Shown piece by piece: positions 18,603-27,327 of a DNA stretch of 64,000 nucleotides (its first letter is position 1; every line of letters begins with the position of its first letter). The position numbers were made by a program, and so were the translations under genes. A model generated the notes under the pieces. That model did not search any database. It saw nothing but the letters and a program-made list of their open reading frames with translations, and had not been told where the DNA came from. Source of the stretch: G963665815 sp942492065 (GTDB lineage: Bacteria; Cloacimonadota; Cloacimonadia; Cloacimonadales; JAIOQZ01); assembly GCA_942492065.1 (NCBI GenBank), contig CALODV010000020.1:248001-312000 (forward strand), written 5' to 3'.

Positions 18603-19019
18603 ATGATCAAGAAAATTTCAAATAAAGTATTATCCGTGTTATGCCTGCTTTTAGGCTTGTCTTCATGTCAGGCAAATAGCCAATCTGGACTTGTTAGTAT
18701 TGGTGCTGATGATTTTGAAGCTAAACTATCTCAATACAGTAAATCTAAGAATGAATATGTCATCCTTGATATCAGAACAAAACCTGAATACGATTCAGGT
18801 CATATAGAAAATGCCATAATGATTGATTTTTACAGTAGAGACTTCTTTCAAAAAATTTCTAAGCTGGATAAAGACAAAACTTACTTTATATATTGCAGAA
18901 GTGGAAACAGATCCGGTAGATCACTTAAGCAATTCCAGACCGCCGGTTTTACTAAGGTCTTTGATTTAAAAGGTGGATTGAACTCGTGGAAATCCAGAGG
19001 GAAAAAAATAGTTAAGTAA
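18603..19019 (+). CDS. Rhodanese-domain lipoprotein
   Basis: A 138-residue exported lipoprotein with lipobox LSSC (Cys22), followed by a single rhodanese domain (about 33-135). The active-site loop CRSGNRSGR with Cys98 is complete, and VILDIRTKPEYDSGHIENAI is the CH2A-like motif. Such proteins carry a sulfane sulfur or bind thiol partners in the periplasm (family knowledge). It is 2 bp downstream of a cytoplasmic glycosyltransferase gene, an odd pairing whose meaning is unclear. It converges with the VWA gene, leaving 23 bp that contain T-rich sequence but no hairpin. Confidence 0.88.
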   Translation: MIKKISNKVLSVLCLLLGLSSCQANSQSGLVSIGADDFEAKLSQYSKSKNEYVILDIRTKPEYDSGHIENAIMIDFYSRDFFQKISKLDKDKTYFIYCRSGNRSGRSLKQFQTAGFTKVFDLKGGLNSWKSRGKKIVK

Positions 19020-19042
19020 TTTAGTTTTTCTTTTATTTAAAC

Positions 19043-21061
19043 CTAAATAAGTCCCCATCTTTTTCTTAAATATAATTCAAGACAAAATGCAGCCAGAAAT
19101 GTCATAAGAAAGTAGATATTGTTATATAAACTTATTTCGTTGATTTTCTTGTTTGATATAGAGTATGATTCAGAAAGTTCAATATCTTCCGATTTACTAA
19201 ACACTTTTCCGTCAGTTACATCCGCAATATATTTTAACAGGTTGGTATTCATACCACTATCCATTGCTTCGGAAGAAGTATCAGCTACAATAATCTTACC
19301 GGTTTTCTCTATACCTGACTTTCGATCCACAACCCTGTAGTCATATTCTCCGTCCAGATCCAAATCAGCTATGTATTCAAACTCGCCACTGGTTGATGTC
19401 TTGAAGAAATCTCTGGCAACAAGCTGATTTTCCCTGGTTATGAATATTTCAGCACTGACATCATTCATTCTTTCCATACCTTCGTTATATACATTGAGAA
19501 GGATTCTGGCATTATCTCCCTTGAAGTAGATATCTTTATCAAGTTCAATATTTATAAGATCACTTTCACTAAGACCTGTCCATTTAATACAGCCCAGAAT
19601 GAAACTGTTATAACCATCAGGATCATCACTGTGCATGCTCCATTTCCAAAAATCTCTAACTGCAAATTGAACTATGCGGCTTCCGGAAACAGAACCTGTA
19701 ACTATTGCAGGTGAATTATCACCGTCATCAAATACAGCAAGTATCTTTTTTGCTGGATCAGGTTTCAAATGTATTTTCCCAAGCGGTGGTAACTGATTCT
19801 GAATGTTTTCAAGGCTTTCAAATATTCTGATCTTCTTTCCGGATCTGCTGACCTTAATCTGATCAGTCATATTCTCTGGGAATCCCTCATATTCAGAGTT
19901 TAATATATCTTCAAGACCACATTCCGGATCACCCAGAAAAACTAGTCCTTTCTTCCTTTTCATAAAGCTTTTAATATTATCAGTCTGAGAAGTATTGAAA
20001 CGTATTTTTCCATGATTTGATATAATGAGTACTCCTGCCTTTTCATTCAGCTCATCACTCATTTTTACTTCATTTCTGCCATGGTAAAGCTTATCCTGCT
20101 TGTAGAGAAGAAACCTGAAATCTAGATGCTCGTCAGTTAATACAGCATTTTTAATGTACCTTAAATCATTATCAGGAAAATCAGAAATGCACAAAACTGT
20201 CTTCTTGCTGTCCATAATATTTATGGAAGTAAATTTTTTATTGTTCTGAGGATTAATATCTTTAAGAGAATCTGCAGTGTTCTCTCCAAATGTAATTGAT
20301 CCGGAAATCTTATGTTTACCTTTTTTCAGGCTTCCAATGCTGATTTCATGAGTAAATTCTGTTCCGGAGTATTTATATTTTCTGATAACCTTTGGATTGC
20401 CGTCAATTGCAATATTAATATTATAAGGTCCTTCGTATTTGTTCAAACTTCCTGAGACGCTGATAACCTGTTCTTCGTTTTCAAAGCCGTTTTTGTTTGA
20501 TACGATTGACTTTATACTCAAATCATTTTGATCTGTTATAATTTCAGGTACACAGACAGATATGGGAATATTTAGTTTTGCAACACTGGACAAATCGTTG
20601 TCATGCAGCCAGCCATCGGATACAAGAACAATCTCCTGAATAAGCTCATGGTTGAACACTTTCAGCAGCTTGCGAATTGATGGAATCAATCTGGAATCGA
20701 AAACAGAAATTGTATCATTACCGGATTTCAGGTTCTCAGCAAAATCGTATACCTTGATCTGACTTGAAAACTTTTTTTCCAATAATGATGTGTAGTCCAA
20801 AAAGCTATCGCTTTTCATACCGTCTGCTATATTTTCGTTCATGCTGGCAGAAACATCCTTCAGCACTATAACTTTGCTGCCGGAAGTAGATGTATTCTCC
20901 AGCGTTAAAACAGGATTAAACAACAGTATAAACACAAAACTGATTGCAATTGCTCGCAGTATCATTAGTAGAATCCTACGTTTAGTATCCAGTTCAGGTT
21001 TAGTTTTCCTGTAGAATATGTATGATATTGCTATGCTTAATAATATTACGAATATAACCAT
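19043..21061 (-). CDS. VWA-domain membrane protein
   Basis: A 672-residue protein with an N-terminal helix (MVIFVILLSIAISYIFY), a second helix (about 30-50, ILRAIAISFVFILLFNPVL), a large extracytoplasmic part and a C-terminal helix IYFLMTFLAAFCLELYLRKRWGLI. Residues about 62-170 form a von Willebrand A domain whose metal site DVSAS fits DxSxS. A middle segment (LIISNHGKIRF...KGLVFLGDP) resembles the glutamine-amidotransferase-like fold found in related membrane proteins, without an evident Cys nucleophile. A beta-rich region (about 510-600) follows. It is coupled to the barrel gene by a 1-nt TAATG overlap and lacks its own ribosome binding site. It may act in assembly of envelope components; that role is inferred. 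Confidence 0.65.
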   Translation of the reverse strand: MVIFVILLSIAISYIFYRKTKPELDTKRRILLMILRAIAISFVFILLFNPVLTLENTSTSGSKVIVLKDVSASMNENIADGMKSDSFLDYTSLLEKKFSSQIKVYDFAENLKSGNDTISVFDSRLIPSIRKLLKVFNHELIQEIVLVSDGWLHDNDLSSVAKLNIPISVCVPEIITDQNDLSIKSIVSNKNGFENEEQVISVSGSLNKYEGPYNINIAIDGNPKVIRKYKYSGTEFTHEISIGSLKKGKHKISGSITFGENTADSLKDINPQNNKKFTSINIMDSKKTVLCISDFPDNDLRYIKNAVLTDEHLDFRFLLYKQDKLYHGRNEVKMSDELNEKAGVLIISNHGKIRFNTSQTDNIKSFMKRKKGLVFLGDPECGLEDILNSEYEGFPENMTDQIKVSRSGKKIRIFESLENIQNQLPPLGKIHLKPDPAKKILAVFDDGDNSPAIVTGSVSGSRIVQFAVRDFWKWSMHSDDPDGYNSFILGCIKWTGLSESDLINIELDKDIYFKGDNARILLNVYNEGMERMNDVSAEIFITRENQLVARDFFKTSTSGEFEYIADLDLDGEYDYRVVDRKSGIEKTGKIIVADTSSEAMDSGMNTNLLKYIADVTDGKVFSKSEDIELSESYSISNKKINEISLYNNIYFLMTFLAAFCLELYLRKRWGLI

Positions 21062-22341
21062 TAAAATAACAGCCTAAGACCTAATGCAGTCTCCACTCCT
21101 TTAGAATAATTACCTGGTAGAAGAAAATCATAAGAAGTGATAGATAAGTCAACCTCAATTTTGTTTCCTTTGTAACCAGAAGAATAAGTAACAGAATATC
21201 CGGTAGTTTCATCACCGTTACTAAGTCCTAGTCTCAATGGAATCATACCTTTGACCACATACTCTCCGGTAATGGATAAATGAGGTTTTGCGCATGTTGA
21301 GGCAGTAGTTTTTGTACTTTGCTTCCAGTCAAAAGACACATTAGCATTTCCGTTGATTTTGTAAAGACTGCCAAACTTGACTACCAGAGGAAGATTTGTT
21401 GTCCAGCCATCAGAGTCTTCAGTTACATTATCACTATCAATCACATCATCATCCAGTTCTTCAATATAAACACTGTCCGCATTGGCAGTAATATAGGTTC
21501 TTTCAGCGCTTCCGCTCCAGTTTATAAACCCGAAAACATTATCAAAAGCAAGACCTAATGACAGGTTTTCCATAAAATCTTCAGACGAGAAACCTATTGA
21601 GCTTTTAAACCCGAATCCACCTGAAGCTTCATCAAGCTCAATATTCTGATCAAGATGGAGACCGGCATCTCCGGCAGACAATTCTGCATCGAACTTATGT
21701 GTTTTAATTGCTAACAAGCCTATTAATGCACTTGCTGAAAAACCGACTTTTATCTCAGGGAATACCACTTTATTTTCCGGATTCTCTATAAATGGTAAAA
21801 TATTTTTTAAGTACAGCCCGGAGTATGCATAGGTGATATCACTGTAACCAAGAACTCTTACACCATTCTCACTTCTATCGAAAGTATAGACTTCATTGTA
21901 TTCATTACCATTGAAAAGCAGATCAAAGTATTTTTTGGAGAACTTTCCTTTTGCGTAGAAATTTGTTCCCATTGAAAAACCATGATGTTTTGTAGATGTA
22001 GCAAATACAAGCGCAGATACCTTAAATTTCATTCTTACTGCATCCTCAAGTTCGCTGAGAATATCGTCCTTATCAGCTTGAGTAAGATACTTACCCACGT
22101 TATCATTGTATAAACTTATTGAGAATGAATTATTTTGAATTCCACCACTAAAAGACAAAAAGCTGTAGTCTCTGTTAAAGTTTCGGTCTTTGTTCAAATT
22201 AGCCGGATTCCAATATATGGCATTTACTCCATTAGCTCTTTGAAGGAAACTTTCACCATAAACTGCAGATACAGGTATGTCAGTAGCAATGACAGCATTC
22301 GAAACCAGAAATAGTACTGTGATAATAATTAATTTCTTCAT
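21061..22341 (-). CDS. Outer-membrane beta-barrel protein (DUF5723/PorV-like)
   Basis: A 426-residue protein with signal peptide MKKLIIITVLFLVSNAVIA. The mature start VSAVYGESFLQRANGVNAIYWNPANL is the signature of FadL/PorV-like barrels of the FCB group (small residues then WNPA). The rest alternates short hydrophobic strands and acidic loops and ends in ALGLRLLF with a terminal aromatic, as expected for an outer-membrane barrel. It lies 7 bp downstream of a lipoprotein gene and overlaps the VWA gene by 1 nt, so the three are made together. The precise family is uncertain. Confidence 0.65.
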   Translation of the reverse strand: MKKLIIITVLFLVSNAVIATDIPVSAVYGESFLQRANGVNAIYWNPANLNKDRNFNRDYSFLSFSGGIQNNSFSISLYNDNVGKYLTQADKDDILSELEDAVRMKFKVSALVFATSTKHHGFSMGTNFYAKGKFSKKYFDLLFNGNEYNEVYTFDRSENGVRVLGYSDITYAYSGLYLKNILPFIENPENKVVFPEIKVGFSASALIGLLAIKTHKFDAELSAGDAGLHLDQNIELDEASGGFGFKSSIGFSSEDFMENLSLGLAFDNVFGFINWSGSAERTYITANADSVYIEELDDDVIDSDNVTEDSDGWTTNLPLVVKFGSLYKINGNANVSFDWKQSTKTTASTCAKPHLSITGEYVVKGMIPLRLGLSNGDETTGYSVTYSSGYKGNKIEVDLSITSYDFLLPGNYSKGVETALGLRLLF

Positions 22342-22348
22342 CTATACC

Positions 22349-23893
22349 TCACTGCTTTATATGTAACTTTGCATCAAGATGCACTTTCACGTTTATATTG
22401 TCATCAGGCTCAATTATAACTTGTCCGCCAGTGCTCTTCATATGAAGTCGCAGACCAATGAAAATCTCATCGTTCAGAAAAGTATTTCTTATTTCATCGC
22501 TATCCAGGAATATGAATAGAGAATCTTTCGACATAGCATTTACCATTGTAGATTCTCCCGGACCGGGAATCTTAAGAAGCGGATTGTGGAAGATCTCTGT
22601 TGTATCATTAATACTGGAGAAATAAAGACTGACTCCGGCACTGACCGGGAATGTATTATCCAGAATGATTGAGACACCTCCACTCTTTAAGTATTCATCA
22701 ATATCATCCCTGTTATCAGAGGATATCGTTTGTGAATATGTAGTATCTGGTGTTATTGTGTTTTCCATCAGTGAGAAAATAAACGGAGCTTCTCCAGTAA
22801 AGCTACCGGATACTCCTGAACCTGCTCTGGCAAAGCCTTCAACTCCACCATCACCTCCATCTCCCCCAATTACATAACTGGCTTCAGTAAGCTCAAACCT
22901 GTCAGGGAAAATATTCGCCAGATATCCTATCGAATCTGTTAAAGCAAAAGTTGATGCACTAGGTTCATCAAAACTTACAGCGGCTTTGAAAACTACACTA
23001 TCGGAATCGGTTATTCTTATAAATCTTCTCTTACCTGTTTTAGTATTGATCGCTGTTAGTTTGCCTCTGAATCTAACCTGAAATCCCATTCCATTTACAG
23101 TATGAATGAATAACTTAGCTCCATCCGGAGCAATCCTTACAGTATTATCCAGATTTTCAGGATAGTTAATATCATTATCTTTTGCATAATCATCTATCTG
23201 AAATACCTTGTTATACATCAATCCTTTCATTTCCAACAGATAGATATCCTCCTCAAAAGACAACCTGATCATATCTCCCACAGCCGGAGTATCATAGCTG
23301 GAAGTCATTTTAACTGTTAAGGAGTCCAGTATCTCCGTACTGTTGATGTCACCGACAGTATAGTATTCTGAATCGGAAACATATGACAAATCGATCTCAT
23401 TGTGTCCGAAATCCTGTGATGTATATGTCTTTTCCAGAACATTCCCGTCCTGATCTTTTACATCAGGAAACTGCAGAATGATAGTCTGAAGATTTCCTGT
23501 ATTATGCTGTATATCAACATCTACAATCCATCTTGATATAATGCCGCATGATATACGCAAATAGTCTGTTGACGATTCCTCAAGTATGTTTAACGAACCC
23601 TGCATTGTTGTATCCGGTGTTATGGGAACATACGGATAGGAGTTTAGGTTGTTTGCTTTTATATGTATCGAGTCATCTATTGTTTCTGTCTCCAGATCAC
23701 CCTCATACTTAACAAATAATGAATCGTTTCTGATAATAAAATCAGTTGAGTCTTCTATTTCATGCATATAGTATGTTTTATTCATTAGCGGCAGATCAAA
23801 GTTAACATCCCACTCAGGAGCTTCAAATTCTTTGATGCAGCCTGCTAGAATTGCTAAGATTAAAACAATGCCCGTTACACAGATAGTTTTCAT
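22349..23893 (-). CDS. Hypothetical secreted lipoprotein
   Basis: A 514-residue protein with a type II signal peptide, MKTICVTGIVLILAILAGC, acylated at Cys19. The mature part begins IKEFEAPEWDVNFDLPLMNKTYY and is predicted to be almost entirely beta, with many Asp/Thr-rich turns and a glycine-rich loop (GGDGGDGGVEGFARAGSGVSG, about 343-363). No catalytic motif was recognised. The start has GGAGGTTAA immediately upstream. It sits between the radical SAM gene (10-bp gap) and the barrel gene (7-bp gap), in the same orientation. A surface or periplasmic structural role is plausible, but the family is not recognised. Confidence 0.6.
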   Translation of the reverse strand: MKTICVTGIVLILAILAGCIKEFEAPEWDVNFDLPLMNKTYYMHEIEDSTDFIIRNDSLFVKYEGDLETETIDDSIHIKANNLNSYPYVPITPDTTMQGSLNILEESSTDYLRISCGIISRWIVDVDIQHNTGNLQTIILQFPDVKDQDGNVLEKTYTSQDFGHNEIDLSYVSDSEYYTVGDINSTEILDSLTVKMTSSYDTPAVGDMIRLSFEEDIYLLEMKGLMYNKVFQIDDYAKDNDINYPENLDNTVRIAPDGAKLFIHTVNGMGFQVRFRGKLTAINTKTGKRRFIRITDSDSVVFKAAVSFDEPSASTFALTDSIGYLANIFPDRFELTEASYVIGGDGGDGGVEGFARAGSGVSGSFTGEAPFIFSLMENTITPDTTYSQTISSDNRDDIDEYLKSGGVSIILDNTFPVSAGVSLYFSSINDTTEIFHNPLLKIPGPGESTMVNAMSKDSLFIFLDSDEIRNTFLNDEIFIGLRLHMKSTGGQVIIEPDDNINVKVHLDAKLHIKQ

Positions 23894-23903
23894 TTAACCT
23901 CCA

Positions 23904-24905
23904 TTAGAAATATATATCAGTTATTTCATCTGATACAATAATATGCCTTTTCTCAATATACTTGTCAATAATAATAGGAATTTTCTGTATCTCAAATTTT
24001 ATTTTCAATTTCTTAAGATACTTCTGCTTGAATCCTTTAAGCAAAGACATATCCCTGTTTGATATATGCAAAGTCTTTCCATTTTGGTAAGCAGCAACTA
24101 TTTTTTCATAGTACATTTCAGCCTGAACAAGTTCCCCAAAAGCAGGATGATATGGTCCGGCTACAACATTGTCTGAACTGAAAAGAACATCTGAATGTAA
24201 ACCGACTTTTATTACATCTATATTTTTTATCATGCATTCTTTGTGCAAAATTGATGTATATTTCAATGCACTGTCCATAGAGAGCGGAGCATACTTATTC
24301 CGTTTGAACATATCAGCCAGCTCAGTATCTTTAAGAACTATCACAGGATAAATCCTGACGTAATCGGGCTTTACATCTTTTAGGACACTTATGGTCTCGT
24401 TGAAAGTATCACCTGTAAATCCTGGTAGTCCGGGCATAAGCTGAACACATAGTTTGAATCCACTGTCTTTTACCTTATTGCATGCTTCAATCGCAGTCTG
24501 TGAGTTGTAACCGCGTTTAGTACAGCTGAGTTCTTTATTTGAAAAGCTTTGAATACCCAGTTCCACAACCCTTGTATTGTGTGCTTTATAGAAGCTCATA
24601 TCGCTTTTGAGAAAGCTGTCTGGTCTGGTTGAAAATCTCACGAAAGTTGTTTTTGCATTGAAAAATGGGGATTCGGTTACAGATTTTAGCAGAACTTTTT
24701 GCTCAGATTGCGGTAGAGATGTGAAGGTCCCTCCGAAAAAAGCAACTTCACGTTCTGATGAATTATCATTATCTAGAAATCGATCAATCTCCGGCTTGAA
24801 CTGATGTATTGAGAAATCAGCCTTTCTGGTTATAATATTCTGATTGCAGTATATGCATTTGAAAGGACAACCTGAATGAGGTATGAATACAGGATAAATT
24901 CTCAA
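23904..24905 (-). CDS. Radical SAM protein (Elp3/HemN-like)
   Basis: A 333-residue radical SAM enzyme. The [4Fe-4S] ligands are in CPFKCIYC (Cys13, Cys17, Cys20; CxxxCxxC), followed by the GGTFTSLP motif that binds the SAM amino group, the strand TRPDSF and VELGIQSFSN, all as in the Elp3 radical SAM domain; the acetyltransferase domain is absent. The C-terminal 90 residues are basic and unassigned. It starts at a TTG that overlaps the rnc stop by 4 bp (TTGA) with no good ribosome binding site, so it depends on coupling to rnc. It probably modifies RNA or a small metabolite; the substrate is unknown. Confidence 0.82.
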   Translation of the reverse strand: MRIYPVFIPHSGCPFKCIYCNQNIITRKADFSIHQFKPEIDRFLDNDNSSEREVAFFGGTFTSLPQSEQKVLLKSVTESPFFNAKTTFVRFSTRPDSFLKSDMSFYKAHNTRVVELGIQSFSNKELSCTKRGYNSQTAIEACNKVKDSGFKLCVQLMPGLPGFTGDTFNETISVLKDVKPDYVRIYPVIVLKDTELADMFKRNKYAPLSMDSALKYTSILHKECMIKNIDVIKVGLHSDVLFSSDNVVAGPYHPAFGELVQAEMYYEKIVAAYQNGKTLHISNRDMSLLKGFKQKYLKKLKIKFEIQKIPIIIDKYIEKRHIIVSDEITDIYF

Positions 24906-25675
24906 ATTTCAAGACTTGCACAGGCGTCTTTTGCAGCGTTCTGCTCAGCCTGCTTTTTGTTTGATCCTTTACCAAAGCCGCATTTCTTACCATTCACAGA
25001 GACTTCCACACTGAAGACTTTCTTATGATCGGGTCCTTCTTCATCCACAACTTCATATTCCGGAGGTTTCTGATACAGTGATTGCGAGTACTCTTGAAGC
25101 TTACTCTTGAAATTAGTTAATGCATCCGTTTTAACGAGAAGTTCAAAACCTTCGAATATAAACTTCTTGATAAAGCGCCGGGCTTTTACAAGATTAGAAT
25201 CAAGATAAATCGCACAAATCAGGGACTCCATTGCATCGGAAAGTATTGACTTCCTCTTCGCCCCTCCTGATCGTCTTTCTTCTTCACTCATCAGAATGAA
25301 CTTTCCCAGATCCAGTGACAAGGCTTTCATAGCTAGGAACTTCTCAGAAACTATCTTTGATTTAAGTTTGGACAATGTACCTTCCGGGCTTTCCGGGAAC
25401 TTCATGAATAATTCTTCAGCTACTACAAGACCGAGTATAGAATCTCCCAGGAACTCCATTCTCTCAAAAGCAGATATAGCTTTGGGATCATTGTTGTTTT
25501 TTCTGAAATAAGAAAGGTGCATAAAAGCAGCACGCAATAATGAGATGTTCTCAAAATTATAATTTATTGATTTCTGAAATTCTTTCGCATTTTCAAGCCA
25601 GACAGGATCATTTTCGAATGTCTGATCCTGTCTGTTTGTTAAATATTCTATTATGCTTTTTAAAATCTTTTTCAA
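24902..25675 (-). CDS. rnc: Ribonuclease III
   Basis: A 257-residue double-strand-specific endoribonuclease for rRNA processing and mRNA decay. The catalytic domain carries the signature ERMEFLGDSIL (71-81) and the acidic residues Asp147 and Glu150 (SDAMESLICAIYLD). A double-stranded RNA-binding domain fills about 185-255 (NFKSKLQEYSQ...KKQAEQNAAKDA). The only usable start is a TTG at 25675, in frame with and 18 bp after the fabF stop, with GAAGAAGG about 10 nt upstream. Its place after fabF, next to acpP, is a widely conserved arrangement. Confidence 0.95.
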   Translation of the reverse strand: MKKILKSIIEYLTNRQDQTFENDPVWLENAKEFQKSINYNFENISLLRAAFMHLSYFRKNNNDPKAISAFERMEFLGDSILGLVVAEELFMKFPESPEGTLSKLKSKIVSEKFLAMKALSLDLGKFILMSEEERRSGGAKRKSILSDAMESLICAIYLDSNLVKARRFIKKFIFEGFELLVKTDALTNFKSKLQEYSQSLYQKPPEYEVVDEEGPDHKKVFSVEVSVNGKKCGFGKGSNKKQAEQNAAKDACASLEI

Positions 25676-25693
25676 AAGCCGTAATACCTTCTT

Positions 25694-26938
25694 CTAATTT
25701 TCGTATTTCTTGAATACTATAGTACTGTTATGACCGCCAAAACCCAGTGAATTACTGATAGCAGTATTTACTTCCTGTTTGATAGCTTCATTTGGAGTAT
25801 AGAACAGATCACAATCAGGATCAGGAGTAGTATAATTGATTGTAGGATGAATTATACCTTCACAGATTGTCTTGCAGCACACTATAGCTTCTATTGCAGC
25901 AGCAGCTCCAAGAGAATGTCCTACCATTGATTTTGTTGAACTTATCTTTAAGTTATCCGCATGATCTCCAAATACAGTTCTAATTGCCTGTGATTCGGTT
26001 TTATCATTAAGTGGTGTAGATGTACCATGAGCATTAACGTAATCTACGTCTTCAGGTTTGATACCGGCATCTTTCAGTGCGCCAGCCATTGCTCTTGCTC
26101 CACCTTCTCCATTATCAGCAGGAGCTGTAATATGGAATGCATCACATGTAGCCATGTAGCCTTTAATCTCTGCATATATTTTAGCGCCGCGTTTAAGAGC
26201 ATGCTCAAGTTCTTCAATAACTATTACACCTGCACCTTCTCCCATAACGAATCCGTCTCTATCCTTATCGAATGGTCTGGAAGATCCTTTTGGATCATCG
26301 TTTCTGGTACTGAGAGCTTTCATATTGCTGAATCCTGCAACAGCAAGTGGTGTAATCGCAGCCTCTGCTCCACCTGTAACAATCGCATCAGCCTCACCAT
26401 ACTGAATAGCTCTGAGAGCTGTACCGATAGCATGATTAGCAGATGTACATGCAGAAACAACATTAAAATTGATAGCTTTAAGATTATGTCTGATAGCAAT
26501 ATGTGCCGGAGCAATATTTGATATCATTTTAGGAATAAAGAAAGGAGATACTCTTCTTGCTCCCTTCTGATGCATTTTGATAGCTTCCTCTTCGAAAGTC
26601 AATTGTCCACCAATTCCTGCACCGAAGATACAACCAGCTCTTTCAGGTTCAAAATTATCAGCTTCAGTCAATCCTGAATCTTTAACTGCTTCTTCAGCTG
26701 CAATGATTGCATATTGAGTAAAATTATCGATTTTCTTAGCTTCTCTCTTGTCGAAATAATCTTTTGAATCATAATTTTTTATTTCTGCAGCAAATTTAAC
26801 ATTATAATCTTCTGTGTCAAAATGGGTTATATAATCAATTCCGCATTTACCGTTTATAAGTCCGTTCCATGTTTCATCAGCGTTTTTTCCGATGGAATTA
26901 ATAGTTCCAATTCCTGTAACTACAACACGTCTTTTCAT
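25694..26938 (-). CDS. fabF: 3-oxoacyl-ACP synthase II
   Basis: A 414-residue beta-ketoacyl-ACP synthase that condenses malonyl-ACP with acyl-ACP during fatty-acid elongation. The active-site triad is complete: Cys164 in VVSACTSA, His304 in NAHGTSTPLND and His341 in KSMVGHSLGAA. Length and the N-terminus MKRRVVVTGIGTI match the FabF family. AGAGGATGAT precedes the ATG. A 135-bp gap with a hairpin separates it from acpP, longer than any other spacing in this run. Confidence 0.97.
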   Translation of the reverse strand: MKRRVVVTGIGTINSIGKNADETWNGLINGKCGIDYITHFDTEDYNVKFAAEIKNYDSKDYFDKREAKKIDNFTQYAIIAAEEAVKDSGLTEADNFEPERAGCIFGAGIGGQLTFEEEAIKMHQKGARRVSPFFIPKMISNIAPAHIAIRHNLKAINFNVVSACTSANHAIGTALRAIQYGEADAIVTGGAEAAITPLAVAGFSNMKALSTRNDDPKGSSRPFDKDRDGFVMGEGAGVIVIEELEHALKRGAKIYAEIKGYMATCDAFHITAPADNGEGGARAMAGALKDAGIKPEDVDYVNAHGTSTPLNDKTESQAIRTVFGDHADNLKISSTKSMVGHSLGAAAAIEAIVCCKTICEGIIHPTINYTTPDPDCDLFYTPNEAIKQEVNTAISNSLGFGGHNSTIVFKKYEN

Positions 26939-27037
26939 ATCATCCTCTTTTTTTAATAGATTCTTACTTCAAAGAAAAAAGCTGTTTGCCATTTGTAAAA
27001 GAAACATTATTTCTTTTAAAAATACCGAAAAGCATTA

Positions 27038-27065
27038 CCGGTCCCCCCAAATCTGAGAAGACCGG
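27038..27065 (-). terminator. Hairpin between acpP and fabF
   Basis: CCGGTC (27038-27043) pairs with GACCGG (27060-27065) across a 16-nt loop, in the 135-bp acpP-fabF gap. No T tract follows on the minus strand, so it looks more like an attenuating, processing or stabilising hairpin than a strong terminator. Confidence 0.35.
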
Positions 27066-27073
27066 ATTATAAA

Positions 27074-27307
27074 CTATCCTAATTTTGCTTTAAGATAATC
27101 AATAGCGTTTCCAACTGTTCTGAGTTTTTCAGCTTCTTCGTCAGGAATTTCAAGATCAAATTCCTCTTCGAATTTCATGATTAATTCAACAGTATCTAAA
27201 GAGTCTGCGCCAAGATCTTCGATGAAATTCGCTTCATTAGTGATTTCACTTTCATTAACGTCTAATTCCTGTACTATTATTTCTTTAACTTTAGCAGCGA
27301 TATCCAT
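27074..27307 (-). CDS. acpP: Acyl carrier protein
   Basis: A 77-residue acidic carrier of fatty acyl intermediates. The phosphopantetheine attachment site is Ser36 in DLGADSLDTVEL. Length and acidity are typical. It has a strong AGGAGG before the ATG, in keeping with high expression. It lies 20 bp after fabG and 135 bp before fabF. Confidence 0.97.
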   Translation of the reverse strand: MDIAAKVKEIIVQELDVNESEITNEANFIEDLGADSLDTVELIMKFEEEFDLEIPDEEAEKLRTVGNAIDYLKAKLG

Positions 27308-27327
27308 AAGGATCCTCCTTGTATTGA

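Noticed and set aside
26027..26521. 164-codon plus-strand frame opposite fabF
   Set aside because: It lies wholly antisense to a clearly coding gene with intact catalytic motifs, is Cys/Ser-rich, and has no ribosome binding site; it is a shadow frame.
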